Shown: positions 9,015 to 18,306, counted from the stretch's first letter. The stretch is DNA of 62,448 nucleotides from Coriobacteriales bacterium (GCA_031268525.1 JAIRXA010000042.1:1-62448); one strand, 5' to 3'. Numbers and translations: made by a program. Notes: a model not told the origin generated them from the sequence alone.

Positions 9015-9156
9015 ACAACAACCCTTCTCTTGGTACCTTTGGTTCATTTGTGCGGATTCGTAGTCTAGCATAGAGTGAAAGGGTGCAGGAGGAATTGTGA
9101 GCAGCACGTCGGGAACCAGACATGAGCGCTCTTTATCGATCACTGAATAATTACTC

Positions 9157-9414
9157 TTAAAAGACCACGGATTTGTACGTAAAGTTCAGGCAGTTACTGC
9201 AAGGAAGTACGGCGGATATCTCATTAGGGTCGGTGGTCGCACGTCCGTTGCCGCACGCGACATAGCTGCCCCAAGTCTGGTAGTAGGTCCTCGCCACATA
9301 ATTGGCGCAATGTTCACGATCATGCGGTGCTTCGGCTTTTCCTGATGCCGACGATCCGCCACTCACTTGCTCAAGCTCTTTGTCCGACAACGCCTTTTCG
9401 TCCAATTCGCTCAT
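9157..9414 (-). CDS. Small double-glycine-leader, Cys-containing peptide (bacteriocin/RiPP-like precursor)
   Basis: An 85-residue peptide with a textbook double-glycine leader: an acidic N-terminus, then LSDKELEQVSGG ending at residues 19-20. Such leaders are cut by peptidase-containing ABC exporters in class II bacteriocins and related modified peptides. The remaining 65 residues hold four cysteines (36, 54, 72, 75), the last two as CSNC, plus several Tyr and Trp, and are not strongly cationic. AAGGAG sits seven bases before the ATG. No exporter, modifying enzyme or immunity gene is recognisable next to it, so it is an orphan within this window. The even 18-residue Cys spacing could instead mean a disulfide or metal-bound small protein. 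I do not recognise a specific family for the core. Confidence 0.75.
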   Translation of the reverse strand: MSELDEKALSDKELEQVSGGSSASGKAEAPHDREHCANYVARTYYQTWGSYVACGNGRATTDPNEISAVLPCSNCLNFTYKSVVF

Positions 9415-9495
9415 GGTGTTCTCCTTCGATCAGCGACTCCCTGATTCTCATGCGATGAAAACTTGCCCAGAGCCGCAAGACTTCTATTGATTTCC

Positions 9496-9501
9496 ACTAT
9501 A
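9496..9501 (-). promoter_or_regulatory. Possible -10 element for the double-glycine peptide gene
   Basis: TATAGT on the minus strand (context TAGTATAGT) about 80 bases upstream of the peptide start. No convincing -35. Confidence 0.35.
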
Positions 9502-9569
9502 CTACATTATGTTAACGGCCTGCTCATTACCAATATTCATAAACAATACCTTTGTCGCCTTAGTATGCC

Positions 9570-9605
9570 TTGAGCAGAGATCTCTGAAGAGGCAGCTCTG
9601 CTCAA
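9570..9605. repeat. 10-bp perfect inverted repeat between two divergent genes
   Basis: TTGAGCAGAG and CTCTGCTCAA separated by 16 bases, in the gap between the minus-strand peptide gene and the plus-strand PucR gene. It could be an operator for the adjacent regulator or an RNA hairpin; there is no T-run on either side to make it a clear terminator. Confidence 0.6.
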
Positions 9606-9696
9606 AAATCAAAACGGTCTGTAGTAAAATGACACGGCAAGGACTTAAGATAAACTGAGATTTTCTCGCCGCTTTGATCAGATGAGAGGCATTGCC

Positions 9697-11245
9697 ATGA
9701 AACTCAATGCGGAAATTATCGCGCAGAATCTTCAGAAGGCGATGGATGTTCAAATTATAGGCCCCCCCCCCCCAGAAACTTTCACTGAGGCATACCTGCT
9801 TTCTCGAAAAGGATACCGTACTGGAATCGGATTCTGTCTACCTGATGGAACATGCTGACCCGGGCAGAGTTCCGTTACTGCCAGAGGGTTGCCTTCTGGT
9901 CGTTATCGACGAAGATCCGACCAATCTGGGGAAATGGCGCTATTCCAGCACGGTCAATAATCTGACGCTCCTGGTGGTAAAGAACCGGATTAAGATTACT
10001 GCAGTCTGCAACCACATCCTCAAAATCTTTGAACACTTCACAACATGGGAGAATCAACTCAGAGAAATTATTCAAGGTTCTGGAAACATAAAGGAAATGA
10101 TTACCATAAGCGTACCGAATTTCGAAAATCCAATTGGCGTGGTAGATCAAAAAATGCAGGTCATAACTTCTGTGGATATCGTGGATTCGCAGTTTGCTGA
10201 AACATCAATGAAATACTCTGTCAATGACAGGCCGACCTTTCCCAAAGACATACCGGCGGAGCTGATCATGAAAAATCACATCAAATATAAGGCAAAGCGT
10301 GTTCCCTATTTTTATGTGGATAAATCGATTTACTCTGTCAATCTGTTTTCTGACGATGACTATATCGGCTCGGTAAGTCTCGCAGCCAAATTTCGACCAT
10401 TGACACATGCCGACATGGCTCTATTTGAATTTTTGGCAGAATTTTTACGTGAAGGATTATTGAAGCTCACGCCCGTTAAGGTTCATGAGAAAACCTGCCT
10501 GAGAAGTGTATTCATCAGTCTGTTGAAGAAAGCTGAAGTCAATGGAAAAGCCATCAAGGAGGCTTATCGGGGCCTCGATGACAAGCATCAATTTACAATC
10601 CTATGTCTTTATAACTCAACAATACATAGAGACATTCCCCCTGAATATATATGCGAACAGATAGAGCTCAGAATAGACGGATCATTGGCGACCTGCGTAG
10701 ATTCGGAGATTGTTATCCTTCTGAGTCTTGATGCACGGCAAAGCAATCTCGAGGATGCAATTCGCGGAATTTCCAGTTTTCTCGCAGAGTTCGATTTCCT
10801 GGCGGGCGTCAGCAACATATTCACCGAATTGGAAGACGTGTATTTCAATTATCTCCAGGCAAAATATGCGTTAGCAATAGGTTCTGGGACCAAGGCGGGT
10901 CAATCCTATTATCTTTTTCAAGAATTTGCCCTGTTATATCTTCTCAATAAAATGCTGGAAGACTTACCGCCCAGGTTCTTCGTGCCACCAAAGTTGATGC
11001 TCCTGAGCAGCTCTGGCAATACTTCAGGTGCAGAATACTGGAAAACACTGCATGTTTATCTGAAGAATTCCATGAACGTAACGCTTACTGCCAATGAACT
11101 TGGAATTACTCGAGGCTCCCTGTACAAACGCCTGGAAAAGATACATAAAATTCTGGGCATCGATCTGTACAACGCGAAATACCGATTGTATGTCGAAATC
11201 TGCATGAGTCTCATCGAATGGAACATCGAAAGCAAACAGGGGTAG
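9697..11245 (+). CDS. PucR-family transcriptional regulator, frame broken at a poly-C tract
   Basis: The readable frame from 9845 gives 466 residues ending in a PucR-type helix-turn-helix (TLHVYLKN, LTANELGITRGSLYKRLEKI). Upstream, ATG 9697 with a GAGAGG site opens MKLNAEIIAQNLQ, which looks like the missing N-terminus of this family. It runs into twelve Cs (9762-9773) and comes out in the wrong frame, stopping at 9851-9853 just past the in-frame ATG 9845. With 11 or 14 Cs the two parts join in one ~515-residue protein, continuing QKLSLRHTCFLEKD. As sequenced the gene is off, or starts internally at 9845. The tract may be a phase-variation switch or a homopolymer sequencing error. The gene heads the catabolic island and points away from the peptide gene. 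Confidence 0.8.
9762..9773. repeat. Homopolymer of 12 C inside the PucR gene
   Basis: Twelve consecutive C, encoding the Pro stretch after residue ~22 of the regulator. Length modulo three decides whether the N-terminus is in frame with the rest. Confidence 0.9.
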
Positions 11246-11303
11246 AAAGGTTCTGAGACGGCATTATCGCTACAGATGCCTATCGTTTCATCGATAGAAA
11301 AAT

Positions 11304-11348
11304 ACCCAATAATGCCATGGCGCATTTGCAACCATGGCATTATTGGGT
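11304..11348 (-). terminator. Terminator at the end of the minus-strand catabolic genes
   Basis: Perfect 17-bp stem starting ACCCAATAATGCC with an 11-base loop, followed on the minus strand by ATTTTTC. It lies 22 bases past the MDR dehydrogenase stop and faces the converging PucR gene. Confidence 0.8.
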
Positions 11349-11369
11349 GTCGATAAGGCGAGGGGTACC

Positions 11370-12395
11370 TCAATAGACGATGGTGACCTTCTGAGATTCG
11401 GCAGGATTATTGGCCATCTTGAAAGCCTCAAGTATGTCATCCTGTTTGAACTGGTGTGATATAAGTGGAGCAAGATCGTATTTGTTTGATTTCATCATTT
11501 CAAGAACGTCAGGGGCAACATCTTCATAGCGACCATCGCCACATCCGCAGATACAGAGATCGTTATAGCAAACCTTTATGAGATCGAGTGTCTTTGGATG
11601 ATGGTGAACTCCTACGATCGATAAAACTGCACATCTTGATGCAAGTTCCATAAAGTAATCAACACCTACATCAACTGTCAGAGCATCTACATATAAATCT
11701 GCGCCACAGCCTTCGCCCATAAATTTCCGCTTCGTCCCAAACTCAGACTTAGCCCTTTCTGCAAGATCCTCGTTTTGAGGATTACAGACAAGGAAGCCAA
11801 AACTCTCTGCATTTTTCAGGCGATAATCAGAGATATCAACGACCATAACCCTATCGCAGCCATACCAATCCAGCATGATGGCAGAAGACATTCCAATAAT
11901 GCCTGCACCGAAAACTATGCCGGTTTTGCCCGGACCGGGATTCGTCCGTCTGGCCCCCTTTGTGCCGATGACAAAAGGTTCGAGAAGTACAGAAGAAAGG
12001 AGCGGTATATCCCTGTCGATCTTGATGGCGCTGAAATTAATCTCGAAATCTGGGATATGGACATATTCGGAAAAGCCACCGACGGTTGCTGTACGCATAT
12101 AGTCACGCTTGGCATTGCCCATATTGGGGAATACATGGTCCCCGATCTCGATATCCTTGACGTTCTTTCCAACCTCGATGACTTCACTTGTCATTTCATG
12201 CCCGAATTCAGAACCCTCCCAAATCATGTTGGCGTCGCCACCTAGATTGAAGGCAGCAAGATCGCCACCGCAAATTCCAGCTATTCTATTTTTCACAATT
12301 ACATCATTATCGCCGCATTGTGGATAAGGCAACTCCTCAATATCGATTTTCCCAATCCCTTTGTAGATTGCAGCTTTGTAGGTTTTTTGCGTCAT
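11370..12395 (-). CDS. Zinc-type MDR alcohol/polyol dehydrogenase-like protein
   Basis: A 341-residue medium-chain dehydrogenase. N-terminal GroES-like domain with the catalytic-zinc motifs GICGGDL and FGHEMTSEV and the further acidic ligand in LLEPF; NAD(P)-binding Rossmann domain with FGAGIIGMSSA near residue 165. The four-Cys structural zinc loop of classical ADH is missing, being replaced by FPNMGNAKRDYM, as in many threonine/sorbitol-dehydrogenase-like members. The substrate cannot be told. It is the last gene of the minus-strand group after the GcvT-like gene and is distantly related to the second MDR gene at 20578. Confidence 0.85.
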   Translation of the reverse strand: MTQKTYKAAIYKGIGKIDIEELPYPQCGDNDVIVKNRIAGICGGDLAAFNLGGDANMIWEGSEFGHEMTSEVIEVGKNVKDIEIGDHVFPNMGNAKRDYMRTATVGGFSEYVHIPDFEINFSAIKIDRDIPLLSSVLLEPFVIGTKGARRTNPGPGKTGIVFGAGIIGMSSAIMLDWYGCDRVMVVDISDYRLKNAESFGFLVCNPQNEDLAERAKSEFGTKRKFMGEGCGADLYVDALTVDVGVDYFMELASRCAVLSIVGVHHHPKTLDLIKVCYNDLCICGCGDGRYEDVAPDVLEMMKSNKYDLAPLISHQFKQDDILEAFKMANNPAESQKVTIVY

Positions 12396-12438
12396 AGTCT
12401 ATTCTCCTTCATGCCTGTACCTGGAATCTGATATGTAT

Positions 12439-12498
12439 TTTGACCATCAAGCTGGCTGAAGAAATGCTCTATGGAACCAAGCCAGCTTGATGGTCAAA
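12439..12498. repeat. 19-bp perfect inverted repeat between the MDR and GcvT-like genes
   Basis: Arms at 12439-12457 and 12480-12498 (TTTGACCATCAAGCTGGCT and its complement) with a 22-base loop. There is no T-run after either arm, so it looks more like an intercistronic mRNA hairpin or an operator than a simple terminator. Confidence 0.75.
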
Positions 12499-12525
12499 TA
12501 GTGCGTCAGTGACTGAATTGCAGAA

Positions 12526-13584
12526 TCATGCGAAAACTCTTTCGGTCAAAGTTCCTGAATATCCGTTAATGACAATGCGATCGCCGATCTTTGCCTTATC
12601 GGCATCGACAAGGGCAAAGCCGATGCTTCGTTCGGAGATGTAGCCATAGGTAAACTTTGTTACACGACCCACCTCTTCGCCACCCATCAATACCGGATGC
12701 CCCGAGCCGCCCCTGTCTTTGGGATGAATATGGACATCGTCCTCGTCTGTGATAAAGCCCAACAGAGTACGCTTTGGCCCTTCTTCTTTGATTTTCAACA
12801 AGGCTTCCTTACCGATAAAATCTTTATTCCAATCGACCCCATCAGCCAGACCAACCTCAAAGGGGTTTGCCCACTGGATATCGGCCATCAGATAGAAGCC
12901 CTTCTCCGTCGGAAGGCTTAAGGCCATAATCTGGAATTCCTGCACTTCGACAGCGCCGAAGTCCTTGCCAGTTTCAGCAAGCTTGGCTTCAATGGTTTCG
13001 CAGAACGCGGGAGAAACATAGATCTCATAGCCCACTTTCTCGCCGGTAAATCCACCCCTGTTGATTTTCACGGGGATGTCATCGATCTTGTTGTCAAGAA
13101 TCTGGAAGAATTTCTGATCATCAATATTCTTTTCAACAAGTGCATTAACCAAGTCTTTTGATTTGGGGCCCTGTACGGCATACATATCCCATTGGTCGGT
13201 GATGATTTCATAGGTAACATCATAGTCGCCCTTATGAGTATCAAGCCATCTCGTTAATTTGACAGCATACAGCGTTGAGACCCAGAATTTGTTTTCTTCG
13301 AGGCGAAATACAACCACATCATCAAGAATCTGAGCCTGCTCATTGAGCATGGTGGTGTATCTGGCACGGCTGACTTCCAAATTGGAAATGGGCTTCAGGT
13401 AAATCAAATCCAGGAAGGCGGCCGCATCCTTGCCGGTAACTTCGACCAGATGATGCGTGAAATAATACCAGCCCACGGTATTTCTTACCGCCTCATGCTC
13501 CCTACGCTTCCAATCATCGTATTTGTATACGTTTTTAAAGATTTTCATCTCATCGAATCTATAAGCGTCTTCGTTTTTAAACAT
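12526..13584 (-). CDS. GcvT-like tetrahydrofolate-dependent aminomethyltransferase/demethylase
   Basis: A 352-residue GcvT-fold protein: the N-terminal folate-binding part contains the D...GWYYFTHHLVEVTGKDAAAFL region, the middle has MYAVQGPKSKDLV, then a GFTGEKVGYEIYV segment, and the C-terminal domain ends with YGYISERSIGFALVDA. This family includes glycine-cleavage T-protein and folate-dependent O- and N-demethylases. No GcvH, GcvP or LPD is nearby, so a glycine cleavage role is unlikely; demethylation of an imported compound is the better guess from the neighbours (MFS importers, dehydrogenases). Start chosen at ATG 13584 with GAAAGGG ten bases upstream. Confidence 0.8.
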   Translation of the reverse strand: MFKNEDAYRFDEMKIFKNVYKYDDWKRREHEAVRNTVGWYYFTHHLVEVTGKDAAAFLDLIYLKPISNLEVSRARYTTMLNEQAQILDDVVVFRLEENKFWVSTLYAVKLTRWLDTHKGDYDVTYEIITDQWDMYAVQGPKSKDLVNALVEKNIDDQKFFQILDNKIDDIPVKINRGGFTGEKVGYEIYVSPAFCETIEAKLAETGKDFGAVEVQEFQIMALSLPTEKGFYLMADIQWANPFEVGLADGVDWNKDFIGKEALLKIKEEGPKRTLLGFITDEDDVHIHPKDRGGSGHPVLMGGEEVGRVTKFTYGYISERSIGFALVDADKAKIGDRIVINGYSGTLTERVFA

Positions 13585-13602
13585 GCTCGGTACACCCTTT
13601 CA

Positions 13603-13640
13603 TCTAATAGAACTGTCTCTGAACAAGAGACAATATTAGA
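13603..13640. repeat. Stem-loop at the junction of the unknown gene and the GcvT-like gene
   Basis: Nested arms TCTAATA/TATTAGA (13603-13609 with 13634-13640) and TGTCTCT/AGAGACA (13614-13620 with 13626-13632) around a 5-base loop. It includes the stop codon region of the upstream gene. Confidence 0.6.
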
Positions 13641-14925
13641 GACAGAATTTGTCGACCTTCTTTGCGATCTTAATGCGGAACTTACCCTCGGGGACATCTT
13701 CTGTTTCTTCCCAGAGAGACCACGCGGAACCAATCAAAGTTTTGCTCATGCCATACCACATCGGAATGTAAGCATCCTTCATAAACGCCATGCCATTCTC
13801 GAATCTCTTGATATCAATGTCGTAGATGACATCGTCTTTGTTAAAGGCGACGATGTCGTACTGGTTCTTCCTGGCTTGCAGATAAACCTCTATGTAGGCG
13901 CCCAAAACACGACCGTCATTGACATCATTGGGAACGCCCAGCCAATCGCGAAGGCCCTTGACCGCATAGGCGTCAAGGAACATCATCTTTCCAACACCTC
14001 GAAACATCAACTCAAAGAGGGCGCTTACCTCTTCACGGGTGACTTCGCCTTTTTTAATCATGTCCTGAAGTGCGAACGTGACATAATCGCAGCCGAGGTT
14101 GCTTCCTGAGCTCACGTCATAGCCACCTCTGCCGCCACCTTCTCCGGCGGCGTTATACTCGGCACAGGTTCCTGTGCGATACTTGAACTCACAGTCTTCA
14201 CGAAACATCTGGAGGCCCCTATAATCGAGCTTTTCCTCCTCGGGGGTGTATTTAACGAGCTCCGGTGCAGCTAAAGGACCAAAGTTATCCCATTTTTCTC
14301 GTGGTGGCATGGGAAACTTGTCAGGGTTTTCGCCAATCATGCGACAATGTGGATCGCCACAACCTAAAGCCTCGACCATGGTCACGCGTAACTCTGGGCC
14401 GCGGTCCCTGCTGAATCTTTTCCATGAATCACCGAGCTTTTCCGTACCTGCCCAAGGAGAGGTATGGCAGATCTCTGTGCCTAAGATGTCCCAGGGGCAG
14501 GTATCCAATTCCTTTTCAAAGCGGAAAGAACCAAAGTCGTTGACGCGCCCAGCCATAAACAGACTCTCGTCACCATTATCGCCCGACATGGCCGTCGGAA
14601 AACAACCTCTCATGAAGGGAAAGACGTCCATGGTTACGGCTGTCGGTTTGCAAAAATTTCTGCCTTCAGGTTCAGGGGCGAACATTTTAATATAGAACTC
14701 ATCAGCAGTGTCACAGCAGCGGGTGACACGAGTTGCATAGTCAGGAATATAATGACGAAGTACCTCATAGAACACAGCGCCTACGCCCGCACGATGGCGA
14801 GCAATGAATACCATCGCATCATACAGAGAGATAAGTTTCTCCCAGGGAGTCTTTATAGCTGGATTATCGGGCAGATGACCTTTACCTATGTCGTTGGGTA
14901 AACGGGTGTCGATTGTATTACTCAT
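13636..14925 (-). CDS. Unrecognised Cys-rich protein of the catabolic island
   Basis: I do not recognise this 429-residue soluble protein with certainty. It has no signal peptide or membrane segment. Notable blocks are TCPWDILGTEICHTSPWAG, VEALGCGDPHCRMIGENP and, in a Gly-rich stretch, AGEGGGRGGYDVSSGSNLG. The conserved-looking Cys/Asp pattern distantly recalls V4R or amino-thiazoline-carboxylate-hydrolase-like domains, but this is only a resemblance. It is immediately upstream of the GcvT-like gene with 51 bases between, so the two are likely co-expressed and may act on the same substrate. Start: ATG 14925 has GGAAGGAG 12 bases upstream; an in-frame ATG at 14961 would add 12 residues but lacks a ribosome site. 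Confidence 0.7.
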   Translation of the reverse strand: MSNTIDTRLPNDIGKGHLPDNPAIKTPWEKLISLYDAMVFIARHRAGVGAVFYEVLRHYIPDYATRVTRCCDTADEFYIKMFAPEPEGRNFCKPTAVTMDVFPFMRGCFPTAMSGDNGDESLFMAGRVNDFGSFRFEKELDTCPWDILGTEICHTSPWAGTEKLGDSWKRFSRDRGPELRVTMVEALGCGDPHCRMIGENPDKFPMPPREKWDNFGPLAAPELVKYTPEEEKLDYRGLQMFREDCEFKYRTGTCAEYNAAGEGGGRGGYDVSSGSNLGCDYVTFALQDMIKKGEVTREEVSALFELMFRGVGKMMFLDAYAVKGLRDWLGVPNDVNDGRVLGAYIEVYLQARKNQYDIVAFNKDDVIYDIDIKRFENGMAFMKDAYIPMWYGMSKTLIGSAWSLWEETEDVPEGKFRIKIAKKVDKFCL

Positions 14926-15143
14926 AATGTCTAACAACTCCTTCCAGAATTTATCATTCATTCAATGTGCTCTATCAGAACGTTGCTGCCTCTCTCCCTT
15001 CTCAAACCTATTCGTTTATTCAACCTGTTCCATAAGCATTTCTCTTTTTGCCTCCTCTCCTTCTGCTTATCGTGTTGATTCGAATTCAAGTTGATAGGAT
15101 TTTTTGATCCCACTCGCGGAAAGATTCACAACCTATGTTTTGT

Positions 15144-16568
15144 CTAGGCCTGCGGCTTTGATTTCACCAGGAACTGCCCCATGACCAAAGCTATGACAGC
15201 TATGGCAGTGGCAATGACGAGCGCTACGTTCATTCCCTGCGTAATGCCAAAACTGGCCATAATCAGTGTATAGACAGCCATGCCAATGCTTGAACCGAGA
15301 TTTTGTGCTGTCTGCACCAACGAATTGGCTTGAAATCGCAATTCAGGCTTGATTTGGATTTGCGGCGCAGTCGACGAGGTGACGTTTTGTTGTGCAGAAT
15401 ACAGACCCGCAATAAACATCAACACATAGACGATCGGGAGCGGCGTTTGAGGAGATAGGATGATTATGACCGCTATGGTTACCACGATTCTCACCAGGGT
15501 ACCCACGGTGATCAAACCACGAGCGCTGCCTTGGCGCACAATCAATTTCCCCAGAAATGGACTGATAAAAATGCCCGGCACGGCATAAATGGCTGTGCTG
15601 AACGCTGCGTAGAGACCGCCACCATCTAAAACACTGATAATATATGCAGGCATGAAAAATACCAGAGCATTGGCTGAAGTATTGATGAAGAAATTATAGA
15701 GGGCAAGAGCCACCGTATTACGATCTTTCAGCATTGCCAGGGGGATAAAGGCCTGTTCACGCTTTTTGGAAAAATCTACCAGCAGCATCACAAAACCAAC
15801 CATCGCCACCAAAATAAGTGCATGGGACAGAGGGCTTCCGAATGGAACGTAGGTAGTACCGAGCGATAATGTCATGACCAGTCCGAGCAATAACAAAGTG
15901 AGAGAAAATGCGCCAAGGGCATCAAATCCAACTTTCCCCTTAAGATGGGGAGCTGCCTGAGCCCGAGTGACCTTGACGCCGATCATGATGAAAAGTACTG
16001 CCAGCAGAAGCAGTGGCACACTGATGCGATACGCTACTCGCCAACCCAGAGTGTCGGTTATAAGTCCAATGATCGTTGGCCCAATAAACATACCTATGCT
16101 GGTCACGGTGCCAATAAAGCCAAGGTAGATTGCTGCCTGGCGTGCATTGTACATATCTCGGATCATAGAATACGCCACCACGAAAATGGAAGCGCTTACT
16201 GCTCCATAAAAGAAGTTGACAGCAATAATCACAAACATGTTTGGCGCAAAGGAAATAGCTGTAAAGATTGCAGCGCCCAGTGTTAATGAGCCGGCAAGAA
16301 GAGGGCGCTTCAGTGCTGGATTACCGGCACCCAGAAAACCGTAGATCGGCATGATGCAGATCGACATTGCACCACCAACGCTCGATACCAATGGGTAAAT
16401 ATCCATACCACCAATATCGAGTGCCGCCATGGGTAATAAGGTAAATGTGCCGGTTGAGATGAAGCGCGTAATCAAAGCTGCAAGGTATATACCAATAAGA
16501 GTGAGCCTCTTCTTCGAAGGGGAAGCCATCGCAAAGAGGTTAACCAGCTCTCTTTTCTGTGCATCCAT
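15144..16568 (-). CDS. MFS transporter, DHA2-like (first of three)
   Basis: A 474-residue transporter with about 14 hydrophobic segments, as in the drug/H+ antiporter-2 group. The pattern PMAALDIGG at the end of the first extracellular stretch and SMIRDMYNARQAAIYLGF after helix 4 match the next two transporters at clearly related positions, so all three share an ancestor; this one is the most diverged. AGGAAAG lies about 13 bases before ATG 16568. Direction of transport and substrate cannot be told, but its place beside the methyltransferase and dehydrogenases suggests uptake of the compound they process or export of a product. Confidence 0.88.
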   Translation of the reverse strand: MDAQKRELVNLFAMASPSKKRLTLIGIYLAALITRFISTGTFTLLPMAALDIGGMDIYPLVSSVGGAMSICIMPIYGFLGAGNPALKRPLLAGSLTLGAAIFTAISFAPNMFVIIAVNFFYGAVSASIFVVAYSMIRDMYNARQAAIYLGFIGTVTSIGMFIGPTIIGLITDTLGWRVAYRISVPLLLLAVLFIMIGVKVTRAQAAPHLKGKVGFDALGAFSLTLLLLGLVMTLSLGTTYVPFGSPLSHALILVAMVGFVMLLVDFSKKREQAFIPLAMLKDRNTVALALYNFFINTSANALVFFMPAYIISVLDGGGLYAAFSTAIYAVPGIFISPFLGKLIVRQGSARGLITVGTLVRIVVTIAVIIILSPQTPLPIVYVLMFIAGLYSAQQNVTSSTAPQIQIKPELRFQANSLVQTAQNLGSSIGMAVYTLIMASFGITQGMNVALVIATAIAVIALVMGQFLVKSKPQA

Positions 16569-16657
16569 GATATGCGCGCTTCTTTCCTGATAGATACGTT
16601 GCCACGATGGTTCAAGGTCCGGACAATTCTTTGATTGCCCATGTAGGGCTTCTTATC

Positions 16658-16692
16658 TTTCCCAGAGGCGCGTCAACGGCGCCTCTGGGAAA
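16658..16692. repeat. 14-bp perfect inverted repeat between MFS genes
   Basis: TTTCCCAGAGGCGC and its complement (16658-16671, 16679-16692) with a 7-base loop in the gap between the second and first MFS genes. Lacks a clear T-run on the minus strand. Confidence 0.7.
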
Positions 16693-16706
16693 TCCAGTCG
16701 TACCAA

Positions 16707-18179
16707 TCAGTGTTCTGTCTCTTTCGCAAGTGTTTCCGCCCTTGCTTTTATGTCTTCCTGCTCCTTCTCCTCGTTCCAATCAGGTTTCTTCATGATTATT
16801 CCGCAGATCATGAGTGCCACAGCTCCGGCAAGGGCCAGATAGAGCCCATAGGTCATGCCCTGTTCTTGCCCAAATGCTGTAATAATTGCGGTATACACAG
16901 GAATACTCAATACGCCACCGTAGGTCTGTCCGAGCTGGATGAGCGCATTGGATTGTTGCCGAACCTTAGGCTCGATCATGACCTGAGGTGCCGCGGTTGT
17001 AACAATGTTAGCCGCTGAAGCGTAAAGACCCGCAAGGAGCATCAGAAAATATACGACATAGATATTGGCGCCGGGAACAAGGACGAAAATGAAAACAATG
17101 GTAATAGCCACTCTCCAGGCTCCACTGAACCAGATAACGATAGGTTTAACCGTACCGGATTTTGCTACCCAACGACCAAATATCGGACCGAGGAAAAGGC
17201 CAACGACTGCATAGCACGACATCGCAATGCTTGAAGCACCGGCTCCAGTGCCAAGAACATAAATCAGGAACATGGGCAGGAAGAAGGAAAGGGCCATCGA
17301 AGAGAAGGGGCTGAAGAAGTTTGCTCCAAAGAGCGCAATGGTATTTCTGTTCTTGAACGCAGAAAGGGGAACTATGGCTGCATCTCTCTTTCTCCTGATG
17401 GTAATGATCAAAACAACCAGAGAGATGGCAGCAACCGCGAAAAGCAGATTATTGGCAAGAGTGCCAAATTTTATATAGTTGCCGCCGAGAGAGAGGGCGA
17501 CTATCAGGCTGGCGAGTAAAAAGCTCAGCGAAAGCGCCCCTATGAGATCGAACTTTCCCTGCACATACGATATCAATTTTCCTTCTTCTTTGGTAATGCG
17601 AGCACCAAAGAAGACTATGATGGCAGCGATGAGGAAGATTGTCGCCTGAAATCCTGTAACAAAGCGCCAGCTCGCCAGCTCAATCAAGCCACCCGTTAAA
17701 ACCGGACCTACCAACGAACCAACCGCAAGCATGGTTGCGAGAAAGCCCAGGTAAATTCCCGCTTGCTTTTGACTGAAGCAGTCTCTGATTATGGTATAGC
17801 CAAAGGTATACAGTGCAGCTGACGCGAAGCCAATCAAGACTGACGGAATAATAAAAGCCAACATATTCGGAGCAAGCGTACGACCCAGCAAGGCTACGAC
17901 ACCCAAGAGAAAGCCCACGACAAAGCCTGTTCGCTTAAGCGTAGGAAATTTTGCCCCGAGAAAGCCAAAGAGCGGCATTGTGGCAACGCTGATAGGGCCA
18001 ATCACTGATGCGGCAAGGGAGTAGATGTCTTCTCCGCCTATATCCTGTGCCGCCATCGGCAGAAGTATTGAGTTGCCCATTGCTATTGTGATGGATCCGA
18101 ACATTCCGATATAAACGCCAATTACCGTCAGCATTTTTCGTACTTGAGTATTATTTCGATAGGGATTTACCACGTCCAT
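16707..18179 (-). CDS. MFS transporter, DHA2-like (second of three)
   Basis: 490 residues, about 14 hydrophobic segments. Very similar throughout to the transporter at 18307: shared blocks include MGNSILLP, AAQDIGGE, RDCFSQKQAG, EEGKLISYVQGKFDL and ALSLGGNYIKFGT. The start at 18179 (MDVVNPY) is fixed by alignment with the next paralogue, where the same GGAG site and MDAVNPY start recur; the ATG three bases earlier is equally close to the ribosome site, and the longer frame to 18284 is not supported. The C-terminal tail is cytoplasmic, rich in Glu/Lys. Confidence 0.9.
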   Translation of the reverse strand: MDVVNPYRNNTQVRKMLTVIGVYIGMFGSITIAMGNSILLPMAAQDIGGEDIYSLAASVIGPISVATMPLFGFLGAKFPTLKRTGFVVGFLLGVVALLGRTLAPNMLAFIIPSVLIGFASAALYTFGYTIIRDCFSQKQAGIYLGFLATMLAVGSLVGPVLTGGLIELASWRFVTGFQATIFLIAAIIVFFGARITKEEGKLISYVQGKFDLIGALSLSFLLASLIVALSLGGNYIKFGTLANNLLFAVAAISLVVLIITIRRKRDAAIVPLSAFKNRNTIALFGANFFSPFSSMALSFFLPMFLIYVLGTGAGASSIAMSCYAVVGLFLGPIFGRWVAKSGTVKPIVIWFSGAWRVAITIVFIFVLVPGANIYVVYFLMLLAGLYASAANIVTTAAPQVMIEPKVRQQSNALIQLGQTYGGVLSIPVYTAIITAFGQEQGMTYGLYLALAGAVALMICGIIMKKPDWNEEKEQEDIKARAETLAKETEH

Positions 18180-18306
18180 CATTCTGTCTCCAAACCGTTT
18201 CTCGTTTCCGCAAGGTACGAAGAATGGCTGGACAGCGAGCTGCCGCCACTCTTCGTCATATTCTGTCTTTGCCAAAGACACCAAAAAACACGCTTCTGGG
18301 AATTAA

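Noticed and set aside
9502..9753. 83-residue minus-strand frame in the PucR 5' region
   Set aside because: Opposite the true N-terminal coding sequence of PucR; no family match.
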